The notes: generated by a model from the sequence alone, not told the origin. A DNA stretch of 64,000 bases from Megalonaias nervosa (GCA_016617855.1 JAECUM010001747.1:62001-126000); one strand, 5' to 3'. Counted from the stretch's first letter, positions 26,187 through 41,200 are shown. A program made the numbers and translations.

Positions 26187-26249
26187 ATGGAAGATAAAAG
26201 AACAGAAAAACCCACAGCTTCGTTTGGACCATACAGGGCCACTCAACTA
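26187..26249 (+). CDS. DEPDC1: DEPDC1 exon 1
   Basis: Twenty-one codons from ATG (context aagATGG) to the conserved GPYRATQL, ending at donor gtaagt in phase 0. The next exon continues W-N-E-L, matching the family's RATKLWNE junction. Confidence 0.9.
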
Positions 26250-29200
26250 GTAAGTAAAACTTTATCAGTGTTCGATTGCATGCTTGGGAAATACAAAGGC
26301 ATAGGAATAATGATGTACCACTTTTGCAATTAAACCAAGATATTTTCAGTGTAGATGCATTCCTGAATGATAAAAATCAAGCCAGAACTGTTTCCTAACT
26401 ACTCCTTGGCATGATTTTTCCAACTGAAATGAGCTGGCGAGTTTAATTCCACAAATGCGTTTCTATCACAGTTCGGAAAACACGGTCCCACGTAATTTCA
26501 TGAAAATAAATAGTCAAAAGCGCTTGATTTTTGTACAAATTGTGTTTATAGCTTCATTTGTAATTAGAGCAAAGAATGAATGCTGTATTAAGTCACATTT
26601 GTAAGCGGTCATCTGAGGAATACATGTACCCCCATATTCATTTTCATGAACTCTAACGCAAAATTTTGAACCTTCATTAAAACTGTTGCATGTGTGTTTA
26701 TGAACTTATTTCTAAAGAATATATCCATGTTTAAGTTATACCAAACTCGTTAAATCAAAAAAAATAAATAATATTTTTGGAAATAAGCCTGTAAGGGGAG
26801 ATAACTTGTGGCCCTTTCCTAATACCGATGATGCAGTGCAACGTATAGAAAAAGACTCCTTAATAAGTTAAATTCATACACACCTCATTTCTCACAATTC
26901 CAGTGACTCTTTCTCACATATACACACACACATAAGAATATACATGTACACCTTCATACTAAAAATTATTTGTGTGTGTGCTACATTATACATTTCTAAT
27001 TTCCCCTGGCAACTTACTATATAAATGCCATGTATTTTACGGTTATCCGCCATAAGAAATCAATGGAGCATATCAGCAGTGACTGCTCCAGGTATGAAAA
27101 TTAAAGACATTTTAGCTTGATCAAGAGATAAAGGGATATTGTGTTAATCAATGTTTAAGTATTTTATATCTTGATTGTACTTACTGTACTCCAGTCACAC
27201 TGTCAGGATGTTGACTCAAACTCAAAGACTACGTCAACTTTGAAAGATCACCAGTTTGCTGGATGGTGGGGAAAATAATTTTTATCAAAGCAAAAATTGG
27301 GAGTCACTTTTTGTGCGGGTGTGTCAGGTAAAATATTAAATTCCTCTTTGATCAAAAAAATGCCATCTTTGAGAAGAGATAATAGTTACATCCCATTACA
27401 ATTGGGTCAGGAGTCAGTCAATAATCAGAACATGTCTGGAGGTAGGTGAAGTTTCAGTTCATGGGTGAATCACTTAAGCTGACTGTCCTTTGATTAGTGT
27501 TGTTCCAATTATTGATTATATTTGATCATCATTTGATTGAGCAAACCAATAAGATAATTGATTATGAAACTCCATAATCAGTTGTGTAAATGGAGACTTC
27601 TTTTTAGTTGCATGCAAAACACAAAGGTTAGTAAAACTCGTGTGTAAACAGTAAGCTAATTAGGGCTTCCAATGTGCTAAAGTTGATCTGAATTATTTAT
27701 TCCCATTCACAATTTACAAATATAAAATCATACCATATTCTGAAGGTGCGTAATTTCATAATTAGGAATTGATCAATTTAAACACATTTTGATGATTTGT
27801 TTCAGTTTAAATGTAAAATCCTTGGTAGTATTTGTAAATAATGACAAGAAAAGCATGTCCTTCTGTACTTTAGATGATAAACACATCACATATGAATGAA
27901 AGGATTTTGGGGGATTGCAACAGGATTTCAGTAACATAAGACTGATCAGCCATAAAAGTTGCTTTCATTTAACAAAGTTGTAGAACAAAAATAACACAAC
28001 ACAATAGAAAAATATGTTATATTTTTTTCAGGTTGAAGTATACATTAAAAGAGACTACTCCTGTACATTTATTAACATTTTGAACTCTTGATTAAAGATA
28101 ACAAACAAAAATGAAAATTTGCATTTAGTAACCAATTATAATCGATTATCAGTTGGTCAAGTGGAACCGATTATCGATCATGAAATTCTGACTGATTTCA
28201 ATCACTACTTTTGTTCTTGGCGAATTGAGCAATTGATTATTCCAGATATTGTTTTTATAGTGCAAGCAAGCAGAGATCAGAGTATATTTTAAAGTTGGTG
28301 ATGATTTCATTCCCAAGATGGATTAGAGTGATCAGGGAATAGTAATCTTATGTGGAACATAAATTTGGGAGAGAACAACATATATAGTTAATCCCTAGGT
28401 TACACAATATTTGCGTTCACAAGCTTGGTCTCATAACTTGAAATTTTCAGTTTAAAGGCTTTACATTTTCATGAAAAATATGTATTTCAATTCACTTTAA
28501 TGCCATTCATTTAAGCCATTTACATACCCTTATTTTGTTTTAGACAAATAATATTATTTTTAGTCTTTACTAAAAACAAAATTGAATTAAAAAATATGAA
28601 ATTGGAGAAAGTCAAAATTGTGCAACTCAGCACCCATAATTATGATTTTATAGTATAGCGAACATAAGATTGATAATGTAATAATAATGATATTCAGTGT
28701 ATGGTTATTGTTAAAAAATCAATTTGAAAAGGTGAATCTTTTCGCAATGGCCAGTTTTGCCTTTTTTTGAATGGCCACTATTGACAGGTTTGACTGACTC
28801 TCTCTCTCTCTCTCTCAATGATCTTAAACTAAGTAATAAAAAAGAGCAAAAGCAACACATTTTGTAAAATTTAACAATTTATTTCCCTTGAATACAAAGT
28901 GAAAATTTCAAAAGAACAAACAGTATTATGAATTAAATCCAGTCATAACAGTTTTATCACAAGTCCAAATGTATAAAGTTTAAACTAAACTTATTTCAGA
29001 TAAGTTCCAGTACTGAATGTACTGATGTGCTTGTAGTGTTGAATGTGGTAATGTGCCAGTGGCATGGATTGTGATGATATGCTAACAGTCTTTTGATGTA
29101 TCACAATAATATAGTCAAAAAATATTTGTTACCTGGATTCATTATAATTCCAAATTAATGCTCCACTACAAGAATATTATTGATGATCACCCTGTATTTC

Positions 29201-32200
29201 TTGTGAATAATAATTTGAATAAATAATTCCAACCAAATGAAAAACAGAACACAACAATAAGACTGATTCTGCTTCAAGATGTAAATGCAAGAGTGAGTAA
29301 TTTTTAGATAAGCAAGATTATATAGCCCTCTACTTGACCTAAGTTACAATTATTACTCTCTCACTTAAAAGTTTCCATTCAAGAAGATTCAGACATCAGA
29401 ATCTGCACTGTATCTTTTAACTCAAATTCAGGTAAATATGTTTACATTAATAATGATCTGAATATTTGATCTTCATTCAGAGAAAAATATTGGCTATGTA
29501 TTATGTTGTTTACAAAATAAATGTCTCAGGTTGTATACACATTGGACTTCATTTTGGACAAGGTCAAATGTAAAATACAAATATATATAACAAATATTAT
29601 AGTACATTTCTATAAATAATTTAATTCTCTATAATACAAAGTGAAAATTCAAAAGATGTCATGAATTAAGTCCCAAATAGTCTTTAATGACCTGATGTAT
29701 CAGAATGATGCAATCCAGAATGTCCTTGAATGAGTTCTCAATAATCCCATTGTAGTGGTCTAGTCCAAACAGTCAATGAGCATTTTTAGTTCCAACGAAT
29801 AATTTAAATAAATAATTCCTCTCAAATTATATCTCAACACAGTATAAACTCTCATTGATTCACAAAGACTGATATGAAACAGGCAGGAATAATTGTTTAC
29901 CATATCACCTATATATACAAATACCCACTTGACCTACATGTATGATGCATTAGATTTCCAACAGAAAACCTACTAATGTGTGTGTGTGTGTGATTTGGGC
30001 TTTTAACGTAGCTTTAATAAAATTTTAGTCATATCGCTATGATGTCTGCAATATGGCAGTTTATAGTGATGTCTAGCACTGGAGCATCATGCTGCAGACA
30101 TGTGGTATTACTTGCCTGGGGTTTGAACCCATGACCTCCCGCATTCAAGGTGGATGCTCTAATCACTTTGGCCACAGGAGTGGTCCCACTATCTTGTAAA
30201 TATGTTGCTAATTTATAGGTAATGAAATGGAAAATATTTTGATATAAGTTTAATGTATATCATCAATTTTTGTTTTTCTTTCCAATCCAGTGGAATGAAT
30301 TGATTCGCACCTTTAGGGCAGAAATTCCATTAGCACGACACCGACGTTATATGAAGACTTATGATAACTGCTTTGTTGCTTCTGAAGCCATTGATTGGCT
30401 TCATCAATACCTGAGGGAGAACCCCAACTTTGGCAGTGCTGTCACAAGGTAAATTGAAAGTATTGTGTAACTCTGACACTCTAGAAAATTATTCAAATAA
30501 GCAAAAGCTGTTAGTCTTTCCTGACACATTACATTGAAAGGTAATTACTAGTTGTTACATACATTGACTAACAGAGTTCACATTATGTCAATACATCAGC
30601 CTTGATCTTTCCAAGATAATGTGAAACATTTAATTGTTTGAATAGAACCTGTTCTGATATGAAAACCCATTCTAACAAAAGCAGCAGTTTAGCATAAATG
30701 CCTCTTTTCCAGAAACCAGTAGTAGCTTACCATAATCATTGTTATTTTGCAGACCATTTCACAGTAAATAATGGTCAAAAATACATGCCTCTTAAATGAA
30801 TCAATTATTGACATGAAATTTAAAATTTGAAAATTTAGTTGATCCTGTTGATCCTACAGCTTAACATTCAGAAATTCCACATGTATTCACATATGTTGAA
30901 ATGGCAAGTGACCAGGTAATTGATCCTTTCCAAATGCTTCTGACTGTATGGATATACACAGTAAAATTCTCTAAGTTTTTTCCTGCATATGTGATCATTT
31001 TGAAGCCAGTTTTTAATTTCATATGATTAACAGCAAGTTTAAATTTACCAAATTTTGTTCATGTGTATAAATAGTGATACAATGCACATTACATTTGTGT
31101 ATGTAGTGGACAACTAATTAACATTAATCATTTTGTTTTCTTTGATGACTTTTCATACAGTGATTACCAGGGCTCAGTTACAATTCAGATGCACCAGTAA
31201 TTGCTAGCTGGGGAAAAAATGCTAGTGATATTTTCTGTTGAGAATATGAAGTATTCTAGTGAACATTGAAGATAGCCTGATTTGATTAGAGGACATTGAA
31301 ATAAGTGTTATTTTTGTTTGTTGACAATGAAGATAGCCTGATTTTGGCTAGTTGATATTGAAATAAGTGTTATTTTTGTTTATCTACATTGAAGATAGTC
31401 TGATTTTGGCTAGTTGATATTGAAAAAACATGGCTATTAGACATTGGTAAAAGCATGATTTTTGCCATTGGACATTGAAAATAGCCTGAATTTGCTAGTG
31501 GACATTGGAAAAAGTCTATTTTTGCTAGTGGACATTGAAAATAGTTTTATTTTGACAAGTGGACATTGGAAAAGCCTGATTTAGGCCTAGCTGACATTGT
31601 AAATAGCCTGATTAAGCCTAGTGGATACTTGGGAAAAGCCTGTGTTTTACCAGCAGACATGGGGAAAAAGTCTTATTGTTAATAGTGAACATAGGAAGCT
31701 CATGATATTTCACACTGGAAATTGAAAATAGCCTGATGTTTGCTACTTGATAATATTTACTACTGTCAAATTGCAGCTAGTACAGAAAAAGCAGTGTAAA
31801 GACCCCTGAATACACATAAGCATTGTACTATTAGAATCCCTGATTACAAATGTTAAGTTCTCATTTAACTCTAGCATTTAACCTGGTAAACTCACAATGA
31901 GAATGGTTTTTCTTCTTCAAATATATAACCCAGGCATAATATTTTACGAGAACTACTACCTCGTGAATCTGTCCCTCCTAAATTAAAATATTTTAGATAA
32001 AATGCTAAGAGTTATCTTCCCACTGATGTGGCAGTTAGAGTGAGCTCCCCTTGATACCGGGGTTGGTGCCAGATTCAGTGAAATCGTCAGTTACCACTTA
32101 TGCTCATGCCAAGTAGCACGCTCTCTGCATACAGAAGTCTTGCAAAATCCATACAAACAGCTTGGAAGTTTTCTACCTAAAAACAAGTTGGAGGAGTTAC

Positions 32201-35200
32201 ATCTTCTAAGGGAACTACACTCTATCTATAAATATAGACTTTTATGTTCTTTCTATCTTTGATGACTAAGTTTCTAAGTTTTCACTGTTATTAATAGTCA
32301 TCTTCACACACTTAGGTGCCCTTGATACATACCTGCACGGATTGCTATGGTTTCCCCATGCATTGCTATAACCATATTAGTAAGTGCATGTCTATTGCAT
32401 GGTGTAGATAACCCATTTAATATTGCTGTATAATTTCCACTACATCCAGATACATACAGGTAAATCATTGACATTATCTTGTCTTTGCATCCACTTCATA
32501 GTTATATACATGACAGTTTACTGATTTTTACCTGTATAGAACATCATTTGGGCCTTTCCTATAGGTAACATTTTCTCACAATGGATATTGTAGCATCCAC
32601 TTCATAAGTATCAGTGGTGTTTTGTACCTGCAGGGGTTGGGTGTACTTTAGAAAACTCATGTATATTAGTGTACAGCTTCTGCAGTGGTCGGATACATAA
32701 GTTTTCTATACATGGTTTACTCAGTGTCTACTTCATACATGTATTTCCTGTAAGCTAAGTCTGACCTGTTAGGTGCGGTCTATCGGTCTAACCTATTGGG
32801 TCTTTCGGTTGACTTCAGGGTGATGCGGAGACCAGAGGTATACTAATTAAAACACTAAGTCATATTGCAATCTACTGTTTATATCCAAAATACACACTAG
32901 TTCTGTCCACCTCTCCAAACTGTACACTAATGATTATCTACATTGTTTCTCACTATATTTGTCCACTCAGAATATCTATCACTCCATTATGTCTATTAGG
33001 TATCCTTTCTTTTAACTCCCCATCTTGTGTATCTCTGTCTGATTCTTATTACCAACTACATCTTATCTCTACAGTCCTTTTTTCTTCCTCTGCCCTGTTC
33101 CTGCTTCTCCTTCTGCTTTGTCTCTACCCTTCTGTTCTGCCTGCTATATCTTGTATCTGTTTTATATACACATATCATAATCCCACATCCTTTCCCCACA
33201 TACTGTTCCTGCTTCTCCTTCTGCTTTGTGCCCTTCTCCTTCTCTACCCTTCTGTTCTGCCTGCTATATCTTGTATCTGTTTTATATACACATATCATAA
33301 TCCCACATCCTTTCCCCACATACAGAATATGATTGGCTAAGTATTACTAGATGAGTAACAGCTCCCTTCCCCAAGATCACACCATAACTAAATGGTGCTG
33401 AGACAGCTTGAATATGACTCGGTTATCCAGATATGTCATCATGCTGACCTGTTTACCCAGATTTGTCAAAGCCTTCCTGTAACCCAAAAACTTTACTTGA
33501 TATGTTCTCACACCCAACTTACATTAGTTTCTATGATGCTGACCAAGTTACCCAGATTTATCATTGCTTCCCTCACCTCTATCTCTGAAATTAACATTAT
33601 TCACACACCGTACATATTAGTAATTAGAAACCTGATACTGGTACTGCTATATTTTTTATTTTTTCCCACACTAAAAATCCCATTGGTCATACGTTCTAAG
33701 AATCCCTTTGGTCATATAAGCTTCAGTGATTTCGCCTCTATAGGCAGTCAAAAATTTGGCCTTCTTACAGGTAACCTTTCACCAGAATTGATTATTTAGC
33801 AGCCCATTGTAAATATTGAAAGCAGTGTTCATATGCTCTACCTGTACAGGCCATGTGCACCCCTGACACTCATAAGTTCATAAAGCATGACGTGCACTGC
33901 ACTACATGTATATATTGTCTACTCTATTTGGTCTTACTGATTTAAATCATGGGCAGGACAAGTTTGACAACCACTCTAGAGTTGTCGTTTTCTCTGATTG
34001 TCATTCCATGAATACATGTCAGACTTGCACATTATGGATATAAGTCAGTGGGTGGCAATTCTATCGGTACCTAGGGGAAGGTGACATTTGCAAGAAGGCA
34101 CTAATACACATGGAATTGTCTCTACATCACTCACTTTTCTTTCAATAGATTCCTGATGGGATCAACCTATGATGGATATACTGGCGACACTGGAATGCCA
34201 TAATCCCAACCCTTATGTCACCAGTCCAAGATTCAAAAGGACTTGATAATGATATATTCTTTCTATAGATTGGGACAATTAAATGTATACACTCCTCTGA
34301 CACCAGGTTTCGAAGGTGATACAGTAACTCTTTACCTTTTGCTAATGCATATATGTCACACTAAAAATAGCCTTGTATCCCCAGAGATGCATATACAAGT
34401 TGCTAACAATATTCTCTCTGTTTCCGTCAATTCATACATGCCTTTCCGGCCAAAGGTTGGGAACCCCAGAAATGCATATGAACGTTTCATATTAAAACTT
34501 TGCACTGGATGAAATTGCAACATCTGGTCTTTTTAACAATATTTAGCCAATGAAAATAGTCCTTACATAAAATGATAAAAGTGTTCTGATGTCATTTTTG
34601 TGAAAGAGAAACAAAATGGCAATATTCCTGTATTCAGATGATTGTTACTAAAGTTTTGAAGGATTTTAAAGTGACGTCATTGATCAGATAAAAGATGAAG
34701 GATCAGACATTAGTACTAGTCCTGTTTTGATACCTGACATTTCAGTTTTATCTGAATCTGAGGATGAAACATCCAGAGATCTTGTATCATTGGAACATGT
34801 GATGATTTTACAGTCGATTCAAAGCCAACATTTCACTTCAATAAAAATGCAAGGGAGATAGCTTTTTTTTTACAATTTGTTCCTAAAGAAATATTCCAGT
34901 CATTGTTAGCTGAAACAAACTGATATGCCAAAAAACAAAGTATTGAGAAGCCTCATCTGAACTTGTCACCTACTTTGGTTGCAGAACTGTTGTTTTTATT
35001 ATAATGCTTATTCCAGAATAAACTTTAGTGGGTGTTTAAAATTTTATTTCTCATTAAATTATGTCGTTTGCAAGAGACAAGATTGATATAGTAAACGCAG
35101 ACAGCATGTGCACTAACTCAAGTAGCTCTCACTCAGGTAGCCATTATTATGCTCTGGGGTTTAGTCTAAAAGCAGTCGATAGAAGGCAGGAAACTTAGCA

Positions 35201-38200
35201 GATTTCTTTGGGAGAGCACTTAGAGCTTGTAGAAGATAAAGAAATAAGCAAAATAATCAGTGTCTCCTCATCCTGATTACTCCACTCAAATGGTAAATCT
35301 TGGATCAACCTCATCAACCTAGCAATATTATCACCAGGAATCAAGATATTTCCTCATCTGCATGATGGTAAGTGTTTCATCCTAGTCCACAGTTTCTGAA
35401 CTTGCAGTTCTGGATCTTATTAAAATAGGCCCAGGAACTAACAGTTCTCACAACAAGTGATGGAGAATCCCTCAAGTGAGACAGCCCATCCACCTTAAAG
35501 GCATACAGAGGCAATGGAATACATTCTCACTGGTGCACGCAAGAATGCTATATAGAACTGCAGGCATCCATACCTCAGTAGCTAACTTCCTATGGCACAT
35601 CGATAAGAAACAGTTAGCACCAATTACAAACTTATTGTTCTGTGATCAATAGCATGCTGTATTATCATGCAAGAGAGGATATCAGACAATCCAATGACCT
35701 ATTTGATCTTCTATTCATTTTGGATTTAACCTGTCCAATGACACTGGATCCTTGCCCAGGTGAAGTTATGGATACTAATCCATCTTCACTAGCCAATGTT
35801 CCAATACATTAATCCTATCTACACCTTGGCGGATTGAGCAGATATTTTAGTGCTTTGTTCTAGTAACATCCATTGGATTTAATGAGTTGCCTCCCTTAGT
35901 ATGTAATGCCCACTAGCCAGTAGCATGTAACAGTGATGCATTGTATATCAGCCAAAAATGGTGGAGCCAATTGACTTTAATAGATCGTTTGTAAGTTTAA
36001 CAAATTATGACTACGTACCTGAGAGAAGCCATTACAGGTGTATTTGCTAATTTATGGTGCAAAAGGTTACCTGTCTGGTTTGTTCAAAAGCTTCATAAGG
36101 ACAGGGATTCATAATGTCAGCTGGGTTTGCAGGAGGGAAAAGTTTTCCCTTTCGAAGCCGCTCCTGACATGTGCAATCATCACTCTAATAATGAATTTAT
36201 TAAAAATGGTCAGTTTACTCTCCGATTTGTAACTAATTGCATTTTTTAAATTCTGTGGAGTATTTTGTAAGGATAAAAAACTCAAAGCTTATGATACTAT
36301 AGTGAATCTTAACAATCATGCTTTGGAGAATTTGGCAAACTTAGTGTCAGATTGTTTAAGGGCATGTTCAATTAGATAGCTCCATTTTTGTGAGTGTTCT
36401 CAATCAAGAACTGTCATTTCAATCTTGTGTAGAAGATCTAGAACCTGTCCTGCCAGCATGGTTTATATAGAATGAAAATTAATGTGCAGTCATTGCTTGT
36501 GGTAGGAGCTATATGTTAACTGGTCTGCTTAAAAATTAAATTAGTTTGCACAGTTTGAATGCAAGTAAACATTTCTTTGCATAATAATACTTAATTTTTC
36601 CTGCTTATTTAGAACCATTTGCAATGTCTGTACTGTACGTTTCACATAAAATATTTGAAGCAAACAGTATGGACTGGAATGTCTTTCTGGTCTTGATCAA
36701 CAGTTTACCTAAATTAACATCACCTTTGAACTATTTGTAGATTCCAGTCAATACAGTTACTATTTGTAGATTCCAGTCAATACAGTTACTATTTGTAGAT
36801 TCCAGTCAATACAGTTACTATTTGTAGATTCCAGTCAATACAGTTACTATTTGTAGATTCCAGTCAATACAGTTACTATTTGTAGATTCCAGTCAATACA
36901 GTTACTATTTGTAGATTCCAGTCAATACAGTTACTATTTGTAGATTCCAGTCAATACAGTTACTATTTGTAGATTCCAGTCAATACAGTTACTATTTGTA
37001 GATTCCTGTCAATACAGTTACTATTTGTAGATACCAGTCAATACAGTTACTATTTGTAGATTCCAGTCAATACAGTTACTATTTGTAGATTCCAGTCAAT
37101 ACAGTTACTATTTGTAGATTCCAGTCAATACAGTTACTATTTGTAGATTCCAGTCAATACAGTTACTATTTGTAGATTCCAGTCAATACAGTTACTATTT
37201 GTAGATTCCAGTCAATACAGTTACTATTTGTAGATTCCAGTCAATACAGTTACTATTTGTAGATACCAGTCAATACAGTTACTATTTGTAGATTCCAGTC
37301 AATACAGTTACTATTTGTAGATTCCAGTCAATACAGTTACTATTTGTAGATTCCAGTCAATACAGTTACTATTTGTAGATTCCAGTCAATACAATTACTA
37401 TTTGTAGATTCCAGTCAATACAGTTACTATTTGTAGATTCCAGTCAATACAGTTACTATTTGTAGATTCCAGTCAGTACAGTTACTATTTGTAGATTCCA
37501 GTCAGTACAGTTACTATTTGTAGATTCCAGTCAGTACAGTTACTATTTGTAGATTCCAGTCAATACAGTTACTATTTATAGATACCAGTCAATACAGTTA
37601 CTATTTGTAGATTCCAGTCAATACAGTTACTATTTGTAGATACCAGTCAATACAGTTACTATTTATAGATTCCAGTCAATACAGTTACTTCAGAAGCTTC
37701 ATCGAGCCAGAGTGTTTGAAGACGTACGAGGAGCAAAACATAACTATGGGGATTTTACAGACAGTGGACGCCTGTTCAGGTGATTATTTTACCCCCAAAA
37801 TAAGAAAATAAAGTTTCATAGATACTCAAGTCTGATTAGAATCGAGATCTACATTCTGGTACTGATAAAGGCTTTTGTTCTGGTTACGAGGGTGAAACAA
37901 TTACAAAATTATATTTAACCTATACAAGTTGAAAATTCATCTGAGACAGCTGCCACAGGCATATGAACTAATTTCTGTCAGATTAAAGAAAAACATGACT
38001 GTTGATAATGCCCACTTGCCTTCAACAAATTAACACAAGGTGACTAACAGGATTTAAAATCCCCTTTTGCACCAAAATGCTGCTAATTAGTTTATCCTGT
38101 ATGTGTGTGTGTGTGTGGTTTAGATTTTTAGCATAGCTTTAACAATTTTTCAGTCATATTGCTACGATGTCTGCAGTGTGACAGTTTATAGTGATGTCTA

Positions 38201-41200
38201 GCACTGGGGCATCATGCCCCAGACATGTAGCATGATGTCCCACCCGGTCACATTATCCTGACACCAGGCTGACCAGTCCTAACACTAACCTCTTAATGCT
38301 GAGTGCCAAGCGAGGCAGCTGTTAGTACAATTTTTTTAAAATCTTTGGTATGCATTTTAAGCCACTGGTCACGTATATCAACATAAAGGAGACATTCCAG
38401 TCTTGTTCCTCATGTATAATATGATTTAAATACATTAGTGATGTTTAATAACCACTTTTGTCTGAAGCTTCTCTGTTGCTTTGTATCTTTTCTACTCAGA
38501 TTGAATTTAATGGCGACACGGTGTGTCTCACAGCTAAAAATGTTAGATTCAGTTCTGATTGGTGGTTATTGCATAGCTGCCAACTGTCCCAGTTTTCCCA
38601 TATTTGTATCATGTTTTGGACCTGGATGTATGTTTTTATTGTTAATAATCCATTTGTTAATTTTAAAAAAATTTAAATTAAACATTTCCTTGCAATTTTC
38701 TTTTTAGAATGGGCACCCTATTCCATTATGAAAGTAAATGTATTGCATGTATATAGGGATATAGAGGCCTAAAATATGATTGGTTCATTCGAAATTGAGG
38801 CTACCATGCCAATCTTTAACCACCATATTGGATTGCACAAAGCAGTTGCTGCTATCATTGTGTGTCATCTTCATAATATTCAACTTCTAGTGATGTTGAA
38901 AAGGAAAGCAGAAGATTTGGAATTTTCTCCAGCAAAGAAAAGAAACAGAGCTGGAAGGACAATTATGCATCTTGTTTAGATCTGTGAAATCATCTAGTTA
39001 AGTAGAACACTTTGCATCTTGCAAATTCTGTAATTGTGATTTCACTGTTAGGCATTAAGGCACCCATGACATAAACAGCATGAAAAAGATAATAAACATC
39101 AATTTGCTGCTTCATCATCAACAACACTGCCTGAACTTAACAACGTTTATAAATATCAGAGAGAACCTTGTTATAATTCAATTGGAAGTTCGTTTTACTA
39201 AATTTCTTTGAGAAATGAATCTTTCTTTTTCACTTGCTAGTGTTGCTGGTGATTTATTTCACACACTTTTTCCAGACAGTAAAATTGCAAAGGATTACTC
39301 ATGTGCAAGAGTAAAAGTAGTTCAGTAAAAAAAAAATCACAGAGAATTCAGATCATCAATTAAAGATGGTACATTGGAGTCAATAATGATTAAATAGAAA
39401 CAAGGTGTAGAAAAGGCTTCTATATACAACCTGTGTCTGAGTAGGTGTGTTGTACACTTGCACTTTCTGAATGGGCACCTGAATGGAACAGGTACCCATT
39501 CAGAAGGTGCAAGAGTGCAACACATCTATCTCTGACATTCATTAATTAAGTTATTGTTTTAATATACTGATGGTTGTAGATGTTGTAATATTTACATATG
39601 CATTAAAGTTTTAAGAGTCAGTATTTGTTCCTGAAAATCAGTATTTTTGCTGTAAGCAGTTGGTATTTTTATATTCTGAGGTTGGCAGCTATGTTATTGT
39701 TTCTTTTAAGTCCAGGGTAAAAAAATAACCACCAATCAAAATGAACTGTGACAGATTGGAAGACTTATATATGTGACAGAACCAAGATTTGAGACCAGCA
39801 GATTTAAAAATTGTGATCTGTAGATTGGCTTTGAAAAAGTAGTACATCTTTTATCAGCATAAAGTGCATTTTTGGCCATAATATGTATTCTCTTCATGCT
39901 ATACATTAATAATTAAGTATATTGTTAATTAATGTAAAAGGAAGAGTTGTTTATATTGTTGTTCACCAGCAAAGATTTTTTTTAACGTCCAATAGCTTTT
40001 GAAGCTTCCTTTACAAGATCATTGTCTGTTAGCCTATAGTGACATTTACTGTGATTATTAAGCATCACACTTAAGCTATCTTTAGTTCTCTGTTCCCCTG
40101 AATCACTTTGTATTTTGTGAAGAATGGAGAATGTCCTCTTTGTATCAGCATTAGAATATTGTAATGACATGGGAACAATGTTTGGCCAGCAAAGAAGTTC
40201 TAGCTTCAGTTTTCCTTTTGCTGGGTTTGCAAGGTTTTTGTCAGCTCTCCAATAGTCTTCCAAGTTTATGTTCACCCCACAGAGGATGTTCCTGACTTGG
40301 ACCTGAAATGTATTCCTAAGTCTCATCTTCAATGGTTTCTTTCTTATTCAGACTGAGATCCAAAAATCTTTTGGCAGGTTTCACCACAGTAAATAAATAA
40401 ATATTGATTCTGACTTGAAATAAACAATGAAAACATACATTATGTATTTATGCTTTTATGACTAATTCTAACTCCAAATGAATTTTTTGGTAACATGTTG
40501 TTAACTGATATATTTTACCCAGGGACTGAACGTTATTTATGTGCATGGAAACTTCAAAAAGTTAATGAAATACAAACGATACATACCTTTCAAACACACT
40601 GCATAATCAGGACCTTCACTACTCATCAGCACATGCTTAAATTCTGATATCCAAGCATCATTAAACTTGTGATATTTCTGACCCAAATGTTCATAGCACT
40701 GGGAGACACAATACAATTCAGGATTGGGAAAAGATAATGAAAACTCATTCACATCTGATTCATGTAACTGTAAAATGTAACAGTGACATGGTGGGAATGG
40801 ATTTTAAAGGTATCACAGGTGTTTGAACAGGGAATGACCTGTCTTTGCCTTCACACTTCATATATTTTAGCCTAGATCGGTCACCTTGGATGTTACCACT
40901 GTCTGCAATAAACAAGCATTACTAGAGCTAGTATAGCCATTTTTACCAGTTTACTCTGTATTTAAGTACAAAAGTTACTAAATGAAAAATTGAATAGTTA
41001 GACCTTGTATTGGCAGCTTATGTGTTAACTGAGTTTTTTCATGGTGTTTTCTTTAATTGATTGTTTTAACTTGGATAGTTGTATTATGTACTGTTATTGC
41101 AGAATTTGAATTCTTCCGATTTATAGGCATAAAAGTTACAGCTGTCTGGAAGTGTTTGGTCAATTTGCAGTTTTTTCTCACATGGGTATTCGTAGCTTCA

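Noticed and set aside
36729..37690. CRISPR-like array of 29-bp repeats
   Set aside because: Units are contiguous with no unique spacers, and the context is a eukaryotic intron; it is a minisatellite.
38458..38707. DEPDC1 exon beginning after ctactcag near 38499
   Set aside because: In the required phase the peptide lacks similarity to the family, whereas the exon at 41610 restores SPLK at the expected distance; this stretch also flanks the hAT insertion.
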